The notes beneath the pieces are model-generated. The model was not told the origin of the DNA and searched no databases. It saw only the letters and a list, made by a program, of their open reading frames with translations. From Betaproteobacteria bacterium HGW-Betaproteobacteria-9 (lineage in GTDB: Bacteria > Pseudomonadota > Gammaproteobacteria > Burkholderiales > Burkholderiaceae_C), in the NCBI GenBank assembly GCA_002842215.1, contig PHCC01000008.1, positions 1 to 64,000 of the forward strand: a stretch of 64,000 bases of DNA, given 5' to 3'. The number at the start of each line of letters is the position of its first letter. The stretch's first letter is position 1. Made by a program: the position numbers and the translations under genes. Positions 25,530 to 34,351 of the stretch are shown here, one piece after another.

Positions 25530-26447
25530 TCAGAACGTGATCTCCATACCGTCGTGGGCAACTTCGATGCCGTGCGCCGTGAGTTCGGCGCGTTCGTCGG
25601 AGTCTTCCACCAGCATGGGGTTGGTGTTGTTGATGTGGATGAGGATCTTGCGGATGCCGGCGGGCAGCTGGTCGAGCTGTTCAATCATCCCGCCCGGGCC
25701 GCTTTGCGGCAGGTGGCCCATGTCGAGCGCGGCCTTCGTCGAAAGGCCAAGGCGCTGCATTTCGTCGTGGGTCCAGAAGGTGCCGTCAATCAGCACCACG
25801 GCGCACCCGCTCATGAGCTCGATCAGCGCGGAGGTGACCTCCGCCAGGCCCGGCGCGTAGAACGCGCGCTGCCCGGTTGCGGGGTTGGTGATCAGCAGGC
25901 CGATGTTGTCACCCGGGCGCGGGTTGCCGCGGAAAGGCGAATACGGGGGCGGCTTGGACGAGAGCGACACGGTCTGAACCTGCAGGCCTGGCAGGGCGGG
26001 CACGTTCACCGTGCTGCCGTCGATGGGCAGCGCCTGGCGTTGCACGCCGCAGTAGTGCGACAGGATGCCGGTGATCGGGAAGCCGCTGGAGATGTCGGAG
26101 AACACCTCGGGCGTGGCGAGCAGGGGCAGTGGTGTCTGGCGTTCGCGCAGCATCAGCAGGCCGGTGACGTGGTCGATCTGCGCGTCCATCAGCAGCACGG
26201 CGGCGATGCCGCTGTCGCGGATGGCGCGGGCCGGCTGCAGCTCGGGCGCTTCGCGGATCTGGGTCAGGATGTCTGGCGAGGCGTTGACGAGCAGCCAGTC
26301 GCTGCCGTCGGCGCTGATGGCGATGGACGACTGTGTGCGCGCACGCGCCTGGAGCTTGCCACGGCGAAAGCCGTCGCAGTTGGGGCAGTTGCAGTTCCAT
26401 TGCGGGAACCCACCGCCAGCCGATGAACCGAGAACCCGGATGCGCAT
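25530..26447 (-). CDS. pqqB: PqqB, PQQ biosynthesis hydroxylase of the metallo-beta-lactamase fold
   Basis: The 305-residue protein starts with the family signature [24 protein letters not shown]. It has the altered metal motif [11 protein letters not shown] in place of HxHxDH, and IHINNTNP near the end. PqqB is reported to hydroxylate the crosslinked Tyr of the PqqA-derived intermediate. It lies about 90 bp after pqqA, with a hairpin in the gap. Confidence 0.96.
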   Translation of the reverse strand: MRIRVLGSSAGGGFPQWNCNCPNCDGFRRGKLQARARTQSSIAISADGSDWLLVNASPDILTQIREAPELQPARAIRDSGIAAVLLMDAQIDHVTGLLMLRERQTPLPLLATPEVFSDISSGFPITGILSHYCGVQRQALPIDGSTVNVPALPGLQVQTVSLSSKPPPYSPFRGNPRPGDNIGLLITNPATGQRAFYAPGLAEVTSALIELMSGCAVVLIDGTFWTHDEMQRLGLSTKAALDMGHLPQSGPGGMIEQLDQLPAGIRKILIHINNTNPMLVEDSDERAELTAHGIEVAHDGMEITF

Positions 26448-26484
26448 GATCGAACCTGTTGGTCGTTGGAGGTGGGGTGAAGAA

Positions 26485-26516
26485 GAAAGCGCACGGAGGT
26501 GGGGCCGTGCGCTTTC
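26485..26516 (-). terminator. Hairpin between pqqA and pqqB, probable attenuator
   Basis: GAAAGCGCACG and CGTGCGCTTTC form a perfect 11-bp stem. On the minus strand it is followed by TTCTTC. It probably reduces read-through so that pqqA is expressed above the enzyme genes. Confidence 0.65.
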
Positions 26517-26535
26517 AGGTCAAAGCCGCCGCCGT

Positions 26536-26610
26536 TCAGCGGTTGGCGATGTACATCGTGATTTCAAAACCGAAACGCAGGTCGGTGAAGGCGGGGGTGG
26601 TCCATTGCAT
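26536..26610 (-). CDS. pqqA: PqqA, precursor peptide of PQQ
   Basis: The peptide is too short for the ORF track. The 24 residues [20 protein letters not shown] followed by IANR include the conserved Glu16 and Tyr20 that become the PQQ backbone. GGAGACAGACT precedes the ATG. It is first in the pqqABCDE order and is followed by an attenuator hairpin. Confidence 0.97.
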   Translation of the reverse strand: MQWTTPAFTDLRFGFEITMYIANR

Positions 26611-26688
26611 AGTCTGTCTCCAATTGGTGGGTTGGCATGAAACATGTCTGCTAACTTGTCAGCACCACTGCACCTCAAGTTGCACCCC

Positions 26689-27807
26689 ATGAACAGCAAT
26701 AACGATGCCACGAAAGACCAACCTAGGGATACCCCTGAGTCGGTGCTTCCCGCGGGTCGGCGCAGCGCCTGGCCAGCGCCAGCCTACCTGTCTGTCGGAC
26801 GCGGTCACCGCTTGGCATTTCGCACCGTGGGCAACCCAGATGGCGAGCCCTGGCTGCTGGTGCACGGTGGCCCCGGCAGCAGTTGCCAGCCGGGCATGCT
26901 CGCGCCCCTGGACCTCACGCGCCAGTGGGCGGTTGCGCCCGACCAACGCGGCTGTGGAGCGAGCCGCCCCAGAGGGAAAACCACGGCCAGCACCACCCAC
27001 GCGCTGGTGGCCGATATGGAGGCCTTGCGGTGCCACCTCGGCATCAAGCGCTGGTCGCTGCTGGCGGGCTCGTGGGGAACGGTGGTGGCACTGGCCTATG
27101 CACGAGCCCACCCGCAGCGGGTGCGGCGCCTGGTGTTGCGCGGCGCGTTTGCGCTCAGCCGGCGCGAGGTGGGCGGGCTGCTGCAGCCTTCTCGCCGGGT
27201 GCAACAAATCCTCGGCCGCGAGGCTGCATGGCCCGCCGCGCCGGGTGTGTCACTGCCCGCGACACTGGCCCGGCTGAGACAACTGCTTCAAAGTGGAACA
27301 CCCGGTGTTGCAGGCCTGCGCGTGTCGCGCCGCTGGGCCTTGCTGGAGTCGGCCTGCGTCTCGAACGGCATGCGCCGGGCGCTGCGGCAGGCGGTGACGC
27401 AGGCCTCGGCGAAACAGGTGGCGGCGATGCGGCGCGACTGGGCCGCGCTGCGGCGCCGACAGCGAAAAGCACAGGCGAGCCGCCACCGCCTCGCCCCGCG
27501 CCCGTCCGACCGGGCGGCGCTGCACAAATTCCGCATCCAGGCGCACTACCTGCAGCACCGCGGCTTTGTGCGGCCCGGTGCGCTCGACGGCGCCGTGACG
27601 GGCCTGGCGCGCCTGGGTGTGCCGGTGGACTGGGTGCACGGCGCCTGCGACGCCGTCTGCCCGCCCGCCAACAGCCGCGCCTGGGCCGCTGTGGGCCGTC
27701 GTCTGGCGCCGCAGCAGGTCACGCTGAGTGAGCCCTTGAGCGGCCACCTGGGCGCCGAGTCGGGCATGCTCGCGGCTTTGCGCGCGGTGGTGCGGAGACC
27801 GGGATGA
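26689..27807 (+). CDS. Alpha/beta hydrolase of the proline iminopeptidase type
   Basis: The 372-residue protein has the HGGPG oxyanion motif, nucleophile Ser in LLAGSWGTVV and a late His in LSGHLG, typical of prolyl aminopeptidase-like S33 hydrolases. The middle part is unusually rich in Arg. The start is uncertain: ATG 26644, ATG 26689 or GTG 26743. The last would clear the pqq promoter. Being divergent from pqqA, it could trim the PqqA peptide, a step whose peptidase (PqqF-like) is otherwise missing here. That is speculation. It overlaps the next gene by 4 bases. Confidence 0.72.
   Translation: MNSNNDATKDQPRDTPESVLPAGRRSAWPAPAYLSVGRGHRLAFRTVGNPDGEPWLLVHGGPGSSCQPGMLAPLDLTRQWAVAPDQRGCGASRPRGKTTASTTHALVADMEALRCHLGIKRWSLLAGSWGTVVALAYARAHPQRVRRLVLRGAFALSRREVGGLLQPSRRVQQILGREAAWPAAPGVSLPATLARLRQLLQSGTPGVAGLRVSRRWALLESACVSNGMRRALRQAVTQASAKQVAAMRRDWAALRRRQRKAQASRHRLAPRPSDRAALHKFRIQAHYLQHRGFVRPGALDGAVTGLARLGVPVDWVHGACDAVCPPANSRAWAAVGRRLAPQQVTLSEPLSGHLGAESGMLAALRAVVRRPG
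26696..26710 (-). promoter_or_regulatory. Sigma-54 promoter candidate for the pqq operon
   Basis: On the minus strand TGGCATCGTTATTGC, followed by T, has TGGCA at -24, TTGCT at -12 and exact spacing. It predicts a leader of roughly 75 bases before pqqA. Just upstream are CCTAGG and GGGATACCC, related to motifs before the alcohol dehydrogenase. The element overlaps the first codons of the divergent hydrolase ORF. Confidence 0.65.
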
Positions 27808-28868
27808 AGGCGCGTCCGGTCCGCGCACGACGTCGCGCCGCACAAGGCCTTGCGATGAGCGCCGTGCTGACCCGCTGGCTGATCGCGCTGCTGTGCTTCG
27901 GCGGTTTCATGGTGCCGTCGCACGCGGCCGGCCCGTCAACCGATTGCCAGACGGCCGATGCCGTGCCGTGGCAGCCGGTGGCGCCGGGTATCTGGGTCTG
28001 GCCAGCGGCGGAGAACGGCGAGGTGTCGCCCGCCAACGCCGGCCATGTGCTGCCCACCAGCGTGGTGGTCAACCGCGGCGAGGCGCTGGTGATCGACCCC
28101 GGTCCGAGCCACCGCCACGGCCTGCGCGTGCGCGCGTCGCTCGCCTGCCGTTTCAAGGCGCGTGTGCGCTGGCTGGTGAACACCCACGCGCACGCCGAAA
28201 ACGTGATGGCCAATTCGGCCTTTGCCGACCTGCTGGAGGCAGGTCAGCTGGAGATCCTGGCCAGTGCCGCCACGCGCAGGGCCATGCAGCAACGCTGCCC
28301 GGATTGCCTGGCCAGTCTGACCACCCGCGCGGGTGCGACGGCGATGGCGGGCACGCACATCGTGCTGCCCAGCCGCACGCTGGCGGTGGGCGATCGGCTG
28401 CGCGTGGGCCTGCTGAGCTTGCGGGTGCAGGCCGTCGAGAACGGCCACACCGAGGGCGACCTGGTGCTCTGGAGCGCCCGCCACCGCGTGCTGTGGGCGG
28501 GGGGCCTGGTGTACGACGGCCGCGTGCCCGAACTCGCGCAGGGCAGCCTGGACGGCTGGCTCGCGGCGCTGCCGCGGCTGCAGGCGTTGCGGCCGCGGCA
28601 AGTGATCGGCACGGTATGGTCCCGCGCTCCCGCAGCCGAAGCGCCACCGCCTGCGCTGGGAGCCACAGAACGCTATCTGAAGGGGCTGCGAGCCCGCGTG
28701 TTGCTGGCGATGGACCAGGGCCACCAGCCGCAGGAAACCGCCTGGGGCGAGCTACCGGCCTACCGCGACTGGGCAGGGTACAGCGAGCGCCACGGCTTCA
28801 ACCTGCAGCGCGCCTGGCGCGAGCTGGAACCCGTGTGGATGGAACAGGGCGCGGCGCCTACCAAGTAA
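27804..28868 (+). CDS. Quinoprotein relay zinc metallohydrolase (SoxH-like), second copy
   Basis: The 354-residue exported protein (signal near residues 18-42, LIALLCFGGFMVPSHA) has the metallo-beta-lactamase fold. Its zinc motif is THAHAEN, close to HxHxDH but with Glu and Asn, and NGHTEGD follows. It belongs to the same functional class as the protein at 12601 but diverges in sequence. Translational coupling (ATGA) with the alpha/beta hydrolase puts both in one short operon divergent from pqqA. Confidence 0.8.
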   Translation: MKARPVRARRRAAQGLAMSAVLTRWLIALLCFGGFMVPSHAAGPSTDCQTADAVPWQPVAPGIWVWPAAENGEVSPANAGHVLPTSVVVNRGEALVIDPGPSHRHGLRVRASLACRFKARVRWLVNTHAHAENVMANSAFADLLEAGQLEILASAATRRAMQQRCPDCLASLTTRAGATAMAGTHIVLPSRTLAVGDRLRVGLLSLRVQAVENGHTEGDLVLWSARHRVLWAGGLVYDGRVPELAQGSLDGWLAALPRLQALRPRQVIGTVWSRAPAAEAPPPALGATERYLKGLRARVLLAMDQGHQPQETAWGELPAYRDWAGYSERHGFNLQRAWRELEPVWMEQGAAPTK

Positions 28869-28895
28869 CCTTCAGGAGCGAAATGCCTCCATCCC

Positions 28896-28973
28896 AGGAT
28901 GCGGTGGAACCGGCTTTGCCGGGCCACTCGCATCGCCCCCTCGGGGGGGTGGCGCCGCAGGCGGCGCGGGGGG
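28896..28973 (-). repeat. Family 1 repeat copy D
   Basis: GGAACCGGCTTTGCCGGGCC followed by CCCCCTCGGGGGGG and GGCGCCGCAGGCGGCGC. It lies between the convergent metallohydrolase and AcoR-type genes, where it could also end transcription. Confidence 0.75.
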
Positions 28974-31139
28974 TTACAACGTCCCCGGAGGGAGCAGATC
29001 CTTCTTGCGGTAGATCGTGTTGCGGGAAACGCCCAGCGCCTTGGCCGCAGCCGATACGTTGCCCTTGTGCAGCCGCAGCATCTGCGCCATGGCACTCAGC
29101 GCCACGTCTTCGAGGCGCGTGCCTTCGGGCACCGTGGGTTCGGCCATTGGGGCGGTGTTGGGCACATCGGGCAGCGGCTGGGTCGGGGCTATCGCTCCCA
29201 TCAGGCGCGGCGGGATCGGGTTGGGCAGGCCGTGTTCCAGCTCCTCCATGAAGTCGTCAGGCAAATGGCTGAGTTCGATCACGCCCTGGCAGCCCACCAT
29301 GACCACAGCGGTGCGCAACAGGTTGTGCAACTGGCGGAAATTGCCCGGCCAGTGGTAGCGCTTGAAGATGTTCATGACCTCGGGCGAGATGCCGATCTGC
29401 GCGCCGTTTTCACACAAGGCTTTGAGGATCTTGCGCACGACCAACTCGAAATCGGAGCGCTCGCGCAGCGCCGGCAGCCGCACCACCAAGCCGTTGAGCC
29501 GGTAGTACAGGTCTTCGCGGAAGTCGCCGCGCGCGATCATGTCCTTGATGTTCTTGTGGGTCGCGCAGACCACAGCCACGTCCACGTCGACCTCCTTGCC
29601 CGCGCCCAGCGGGCTGACCCGGCGCTCCTGCAGCACGCGCAGCAGCCGCGCCTGCAGGTGCTTGGGCATGTCACCGATTTCGTCAAGGAACAGCGTGCCG
29701 CCGTGGGCCTGCAGGATCTTGCCGATGGCGCCCTTCTTGCGCGCACCGGTGAAGGCGCCTTCTTCGTAGCCGAACAACTCGGACTCGATCAGCGTCTCGG
29801 GAATCGATGCGCAGTTGACCGAAACGAAGGGCTGACCGGAACGGTCCGAGTCACCATGGATCGCCTGCGCGAGCAGGTCTTTGCCGGTGCCGGTTTCGCC
29901 CAGGATCATGACCGGGATGTCCTTGCCCGACACCATGCGCAACTTGTGGATCACCGACGACACCTGGGGGTCACCGGTGTCCAGGTATTGCAGCGATGAG
30001 AGCTGCGTGCGTTTGACGGGGGGTTTGGCCGGCGCGTGCGCTGCCGCGCCCTGACCCGTTTCCGCGGCGAAGGCCTGCGGTCCCTGGGCGGCATCTGGCC
30101 GGGCAGCCGACCACGGATGGGCCGTCTTGACCTTGACGCGGCACCACACCGAGACGCCGTTGTGCAGCACCAGCTGCTTGGGGTTGGGCATGGCGCCGCT
30201 GAACAGTTCGAACAGCGCCGAGATCGGGATGCCGAACAGCGAAGAAAAGGTGTGGGCCTTGAGCGCAGCGAAGGGCAGGCCGATCTGGAACTGCCCGCTG
30301 CGGTTGGCCGAGATGAAACGCCCCTCGGGCGAGAACACGGCGATGCCTTCGACCAGCGTGCCCAGAAACTCGGAGCGGGTGTGGAAGTGGATGCGGATCG
30401 CCTTCGGGAAGATGTCGGCGAACATGTGGTTCTCGATCATCTGCGCCGACATGCGCACCAGCGCCAGTGTGTGCTGGTGGAAGCTGCGGTGATCGCCGGT
30501 GACGTCGAGCGCGCCGATGACCTGGCCGTAAGGGTCAAAGATCGGCGCGGCGGAGCAGGTGAGGAATTTGTTGGCGTTCAGGTAGTGCTGGTTGCCGTGC
30601 ACCGTGAGCGCTTCTTCTTCGGTCAGCGCGGTGCCGATGGCGTTGGTGCCTTTGGTCTGCTCGGACCAGTCCATGCCGGGCGTGAGCGCCACGCGCGAGG
30701 CTTTTTCCAGAAAGTCGGTGTCGCCCAGCGAGTGCAGCACCATGCCGCGTGCCGAGGTCAGCAGCACCATGCTGTGGGTGTTGACGATCTGGTCGTACAG
30801 CGTCTCCATCACGGGGGCGGCGTGCTGGAAGAGAAAGCGGTTTTCGTCCAGCGCGTCGTTCAACACGCCGCGCGAAGGGCTGGAGAAGTCGGGTTCGGCC
30901 TGCGCCGTGATGCCATAGGCCTGCGAACGCTGGTGGGACTGGCCGATCAGGTCGGGGTTCGGGGAGGCGCCAGCTGGCGCAGCCCCGACGCGTCCTTCGT
31001 CGGGGCGCGTGTGGATGCCTGCACTCATGTCGTCTCCAGGGTCGGGCGGAAATCCCCCCCAGTAGTCCATGGCCCAGGGCGCATCGCACGGGGTCAGGAG
31101 GGGTGTTGTCTCGTCTGTGTCTTGTTGGTCTTGGCTCAT
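28974..31139 (-). CDS. AcoR-type sigma-54-dependent activator
   Basis: This 721-residue enhancer-binding protein has a variable N-terminus, a GAF-type sensor (about 100-235) and a possible PAS segment (255-335). The AAA+ domain has Walker A GETGTGKD (414-421), the sigma-54 contact loop GAFTGA (461-466) and Walker B LFLDEIGD. A Fis helix-turn-helix (NVSAAAKALGVSRNTIYRKKDLL) ends it. AcoR-like proteins activate -24/-12 promoters of alcohol, acetoin and aldehyde pathways. The ATG at 31139 has GAAGAGA upstream; the extra 39 codons in the track are unlikely. It is the only full sigma-54 activator in the window. Confidence 0.92.
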   Translation of the reverse strand: MSQDQQDTDETTPLLTPCDAPWAMDYWGGFPPDPGDDMSAGIHTRPDEGRVGAAPAGASPNPDLIGQSHQRSQAYGITAQAEPDFSSPSRGVLNDALDENRFLFQHAAPVMETLYDQIVNTHSMVLLTSARGMVLHSLGDTDFLEKASRVALTPGMDWSEQTKGTNAIGTALTEEEALTVHGNQHYLNANKFLTCSAAPIFDPYGQVIGALDVTGDHRSFHQHTLALVRMSAQMIENHMFADIFPKAIRIHFHTRSEFLGTLVEGIAVFSPEGRFISANRSGQFQIGLPFAALKAHTFSSLFGIPISALFELFSGAMPNPKQLVLHNGVSVWCRVKVKTAHPWSAARPDAAQGPQAFAAETGQGAAAHAPAKPPVKRTQLSSLQYLDTGDPQVSSVIHKLRMVSGKDIPVMILGETGTGKDLLAQAIHGDSDRSGQPFVSVNCASIPETLIESELFGYEEGAFTGARKKGAIGKILQAHGGTLFLDEIGDMPKHLQARLLRVLQERRVSPLGAGKEVDVDVAVVCATHKNIKDMIARGDFREDLYYRLNGLVVRLPALRERSDFELVVRKILKALCENGAQIGISPEVMNIFKRYHWPGNFRQLHNLLRTAVVMVGCQGVIELSHLPDDFMEELEHGLPNPIPPRLMGAIAPTQPLPDVPNTAPMAEPTVPEGTRLEDVALSAMAQMLRLHKGNVSAAAKALGVSRNTIYRKKDLLPPGTL

Positions 31140-31463
31140 GTGATTCTCTTCATATCTGTCCCATGAATCAACACTGGGTATTCCCGGTATGAAACATGTT
31201 GTGCCGACTGCCTCTTTGTGAGACATAGCAATTAACCCGCCACCGGGTGCAGCCACCTGGGAGCCGCTGGCGGGTGCTTTTGAATGCCAGTCTGTGACAG
31301 CGCGACGGTCCGATGAGGCGCAAATGATTCAAATTGGAACAACTGTGCCCGGCGCATTCGCGCTGGATGGCCGCCTGTCCAAGGATTTCAAGGCACCCGG
31401 TGTCGGTGGCCCGCATATTGCTGATTGGGGGTGGAAGCCCTTTGACAACAGGAGACATCCCCC
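31140..31463 (+). promoter_or_regulatory. Divergent regulatory region between the AcoR-type gene and the cytochrome
   Basis: The 324-bp region contains GGGTATTCC at 31176-31184, shared with the alcohol dehydrogenase region. It also holds the sigma-54 element at 31407 (separate entry). No small ORF here looks real. Confidence 0.45.
31407..31421 (+). promoter_or_regulatory. Sigma-54 promoter for the PedF-like cytochrome operon
   Basis: TGGCCCGCATATTGC, followed by T, has GG and GC with exact spacing and TTGCT at -12; one -24 base deviates. It lies 42 bp before the ATG at 31464. Confidence 0.65.
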
Positions 31464-31961
31464 ATGAAAGCCTCATTCTTCAAGAAACCCTCCCGCACCA
31501 CGCTGCGTGTCCTGGCCCTGGCGGCCAGTGGTCTGGTGGCCGCCGCCGTCATGGCCCACGGCGATGTGGTGCCGCAGAGCGTGGACACCCACACCCTGCC
31601 ACAGCTCGGCGCCAAGTGGCTCGATGCCAACCCCTACAACGAACAGAGCCCGGCACGCGGCGAAGCGCTGCGCATCGGCACCTCGGCCTACAACCAGAAC
31701 TGCGCGCGCTGCCACGGACTGGAAGCCATCTCTGGGGGCATTTCGCCCGACCTGCGCAAGCTCGATGGCGACTGCACCGGCCTGGCCGACGCGGCCAAGA
31801 AAGCCGCCTGCTTCAAGGAGATGGACGACTACTTCCTCTCCACCGTGCGGCGCGGCCGCGTGCGCGATGGCCGCGTCTACATGCCGCCGTTTGAAGGGAC
31901 GCTGTCGCAGGAAGCGGTGTGGGCCATTCGTACCTACATCGAGACCCGCCGCGAACCCTGA
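31464..31961 (+). CDS. PedF-like cytochrome c-550, electron acceptor of the quinoprotein
   Basis: The 165-residue exported protein has one haem motif (CARCH), a Cys pair outside the haem site (DGDCTGLA, KAACFKE) and a probable Met ligand in VYMPPFEGTLS. The pattern matches cytochrome c-550 of the PedF group, which serves PQQ ethanol dehydrogenases. GGAG precedes the ATG. It is the second cytochrome c dedicated to this pathway in the window, the other being at 15760. Confidence 0.85.
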   Translation: MKASFFKKPSRTTLRVLALAASGLVAAAVMAHGDVVPQSVDTHTLPQLGAKWLDANPYNEQSPARGEALRIGTSAYNQNCARCHGLEAISGGISPDLRKLDGDCTGLADAAKKAACFKEMDDYFLSTVRRGRVRDGRVYMPPFEGTLSQEAVWAIRTYIETRREP

Positions 31962-32007
31962 TCTGGCCCCGCCGCCACACCCATAACCACAAGAGAGACA
32001 ACACACC

Positions 32008-32916
32008 ATGCCGTCCGTTTCGAAAAGCTTTCAGGAAAACCCGCCTGTGACCCACGGCCTGACCCGCCGGCAGACCCTGGCCGTGCTGATGCCTCTGGTC
32101 GCCGGGCACTACTCGGTGTACGCGCAGACCGAGCTGACCGATCTGGCCCGCATCCGTGCCAACGGCATGTTGAAGGTGGCGGTGTACAAGGACAACGCGC
32201 CGTTCTCCGATGGTGCGGCGGCCGAGATGAAGGGGTTGGATGTGGCGCTGGCCGAAGCGCTGGCGCGCCAGATGAGCCTGAAGCTTTCGCTGCTGCCCTT
32301 CGATGCCGGCGAGAACATGGGCGACGACCTGCGCAACATGGTCTGGAAGGGCCACTACCTAGGCTATGGCCCGGCCGACGTGATGCTGCATGTGCCGGCC
32401 GACAAGTACCTCGCACAGAAGAACCCGCAGGTGATGATCATGGCGCCGTACATGCGGGAGTCGGTGGTGCTGGTGCACGACACGCGCAAGCTGGCCGACG
32501 CCGCGGCGCCCGAAGACCTCAAGGGCGTGCAGCTCGCCGCCGAGCGCGGCGCGGGTGCGGCCAGCGTGCTCATGGGCTACGGCGGTGGCCTGTTGCGCAA
32601 CCAGGTGTCGATCTTCAACACCGGCACCGAAGCGGTCCAGGCCACGGTGGACGGCAAAGCGGCGGCGGCCCTCGTGACGCGGGCGCAGGCCGAGTCGGTG
32701 CTGTCGCGCAACCCGGGCAGCGCCACCCATTTCCGCATCACCAAGCTCAACTTCAACAACGGCATCGCCGACACCGGCTGGCCCGTGGGTATGGCCATCA
32801 AGTCGGGTCACAAAGAGCTGGGTCTGGCACTGGAAGCGGCACTCAAGTCGCTGCGTGAGAGCGGTGAGCTGCTGAAGATTTTTCAGCAGCACGGCATGAC
32901 GCTGACCGCGCCTTGA
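32008..32916 (+). CDS. Quinoprotein dehydrogenase-associated periplasmic binding protein (MxaJ/XoxJ-like)
   Basis: This 302-residue member of the family-3 solute-binding fold has a twin-arginine-like signal (LTRRQTLAVLMPLVAGHYSVYAQ), GMLKVAVYKDNAPFSD and a C-terminal NTG/DTGWPVGMAIKSG segment. Members sit beside quinoproteins and XoxG-type cytochromes and are thought to help activate the dehydrogenase rather than transport a solute. It lies 46 bp after the cytochrome, in the same operon. Confidence 0.85.
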   Translation: MPSVSKSFQENPPVTHGLTRRQTLAVLMPLVAGHYSVYAQTELTDLARIRANGMLKVAVYKDNAPFSDGAAAEMKGLDVALAEALARQMSLKLSLLPFDAGENMGDDLRNMVWKGHYLGYGPADVMLHVPADKYLAQKNPQVMIMAPYMRESVVLVHDTRKLADAAAPEDLKGVQLAAERGAGAASVLMGYGGGLLRNQVSIFNTGTEAVQATVDGKAAAALVTRAQAESVLSRNPGSATHFRITKLNFNNGIADTGWPVGMAIKSGHKELGLALEAALKSLRESGELLKIFQQHGMTLTAP

Positions 32917-32918
32917 CA

Positions 32919-33013
32919 GGCCCACCCCCATCGCTTGTTCGCTTCGCGTAACCGCTCCGCCCCTCAAGGGGCAACGCGAGTGGCCCGGCAAAGCCGGTTC
33001 CACCGCGTTCTGG
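32919..33013 (+). repeat. Family 1 repeat copy E
   Basis: ACCCCCATCGCTTG, CCCCTCAAGGGGCAACG and GGCCCGGCAAAGCCGGTTCC. It is nearly the same sequence as the copy embedded in the coding region at 9677. Confidence 0.8.
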
Positions 33014-33097
33014 GTTGAGGCGCATCGCGCCGGTTGGGTTCTTTGCGATGCGGCAGTTTGTTCCCGTGAGCCCACGGCCTCCCCGGAGTGCGTGCAT

Positions 33098-33183
33098 CAG
33101 CCCAGCACACGCCGAAGATCCGGCTTCGCCGGTCCAAGGGCGTGGTCCCCCTGGGGGGAAGCCGCAGAGCGGCGCAGGGGGGG
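33098..33183 (-). repeat. Family 1 repeat copy F
   Basis: The reverse-orientation copy (CCGGCTTCGCCGG, GGTCCCCCTGGGGGGAAGCCGC) lies 85 bp from copy E. The two form a large inverted pair between convergent genes. Confidence 0.8.
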
Positions 33184-34302
33184 TCACTTTCTCCCGATTT
33201 TCCGGTACACCGTGGCCCGGCTGATGCCGAGCACGCGGGCGGCTTCCATCACGTTGCCGCGCGCTTCTTCCACCGCACGGCGGATGAGCGCGGTTTCCAC
33301 GTCTTTCAGCGGCACGCTGGCACCCATCGGCCGCTGTGGGGCACTGCTGCTGGTTCGCCCGTCGTTCAGGCGCGCGAGCACCTGCAGGCGCAGGCCCGAC
33401 CACAGGGGCAGTTCGATGGCACCGCGTTGCGCGCGGGCGGCATCGAACAGGCTGTCGGGTGGCACGGCGATCACGTCGCTGCAATGCGGCCAGGGCGCGC
33501 CGGCGGGCAGTGTCAGCATGTCGGCCGCCGCGCGGTTGGCGCCGGTGATGCGGCCGTCGGCATCCAGGCACACCAGACCGTCGCTGTCTTCGCCCGGCGT
33601 GCGGCCCGGCCAGTTCAGGCGCAGCAGCAGGTGGTGCGGCTGCCCCAGCGTGAGTGCGTTCTCAATGCTCAGAGCCGACTGGGTGACCAGGTGTTTGAGG
33701 GCCGGGCGTTCGGGCACGTTGATGCCGGTCAGGTCGAGCATCCCGACGCAGCGACCGTCGGGGCCAAACAGCGGGGCACCGGCGCAGCTGTAGGCGCTGG
33801 TGTCGTCAAAGAAGTGTTCGCCGCGGTGCAGCCACACGGGTTGCAATTCGGCCAGCGTGGCGCCGATGGCGGTGGTGCCCACGGCCTGTTCCGACAGGTC
33901 CACGCCCACGCGGGCGATCAGGTGCGCGAGGCGGTTCTGGTGGTCGATCGGGCCGTTGACATCGATAACCACGCCCTGGGCGTCGGTGAGGATGGCGAAG
34001 TAGCGGGTGTCGGCCATCGCGCGTGCGAGCGACTGGATGACCGGCGCTGCGGCGCGCAACAGGGGCTGGTTGGCCTCGATCACGCGGCGCATGGCAACGC
34101 TCGACACCGGGTCGAAAGCCAGGCGCTGGTCGGGCTGCAGGCCCTGCGCCAGACAGCGCCGCCAGGAACGTTCGATCCAGGGATCCAGCCGGGCCGCGGC
34201 GGCCATGCCGTCGCTCTGGAACACCGCCTGGCGCGCGTGCTCGATGAGGGTCAGCCGGTCGGACGTGCTGCTGGCTGCCTGGGGGGGCTGGCGGATGCTC
34301 AT
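33184..34302 (-). CDS. AcoR-like GAF-Fis regulator without an AAA+ domain
   Basis: The 372-residue protein aligns in style with AcoR: N-terminal GAF region (about 90-215, AILTDAQGVVIDVNG, SEQAVGTTAIGA), a PAS-like part (235-310) and a C-terminal Fis helix-turn-helix (NVMEAARVLGISRATVYRKIGRK). The Walker motifs and GAFTGA loop are absent, so it cannot remodel sigma-54 polymerase. It may act at a sigma-70 promoter or compete with a full activator for sites. It is divergent from the aor operon and is its likely regulator. Confidence 0.85.
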   Translation of the reverse strand: MSIRQPPQAASSTSDRLTLIEHARQAVFQSDGMAAAARLDPWIERSWRRCLAQGLQPDQRLAFDPVSSVAMRRVIEANQPLLRAAAPVIQSLARAMADTRYFAILTDAQGVVIDVNGPIDHQNRLAHLIARVGVDLSEQAVGTTAIGATLAELQPVWLHRGEHFFDDTSAYSCAGAPLFGPDGRCVGMLDLTGINVPERPALKHLVTQSALSIENALTLGQPHHLLLRLNWPGRTPGEDSDGLVCLDADGRITGANRAAADMLTLPAGAPWPHCSDVIAVPPDSLFDAARAQRGAIELPLWSGLRLQVLARLNDGRTSSSAPQRPMGASVPLKDVETALIRRAVEEARGNVMEAARVLGISRATVYRKIGRK

Positions 34303-34329
34303 GGGAGTGTCTCGTTTTTGTTCAGTTTT

Positions 34330-34351
34330 CTGTCTGCCATGCCACAGACAG
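34330..34351. promoter_or_regulatory. Inverted repeat between the GAF-Fis gene and the aor operon
   Basis: CTGTCTG-N8-CAGACAG is a perfect 7-bp inverted repeat 27 bp upstream of the regulator start. It is a plausible operator for that regulator. No -24/-12 element was found in the gap. Confidence 0.45.
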
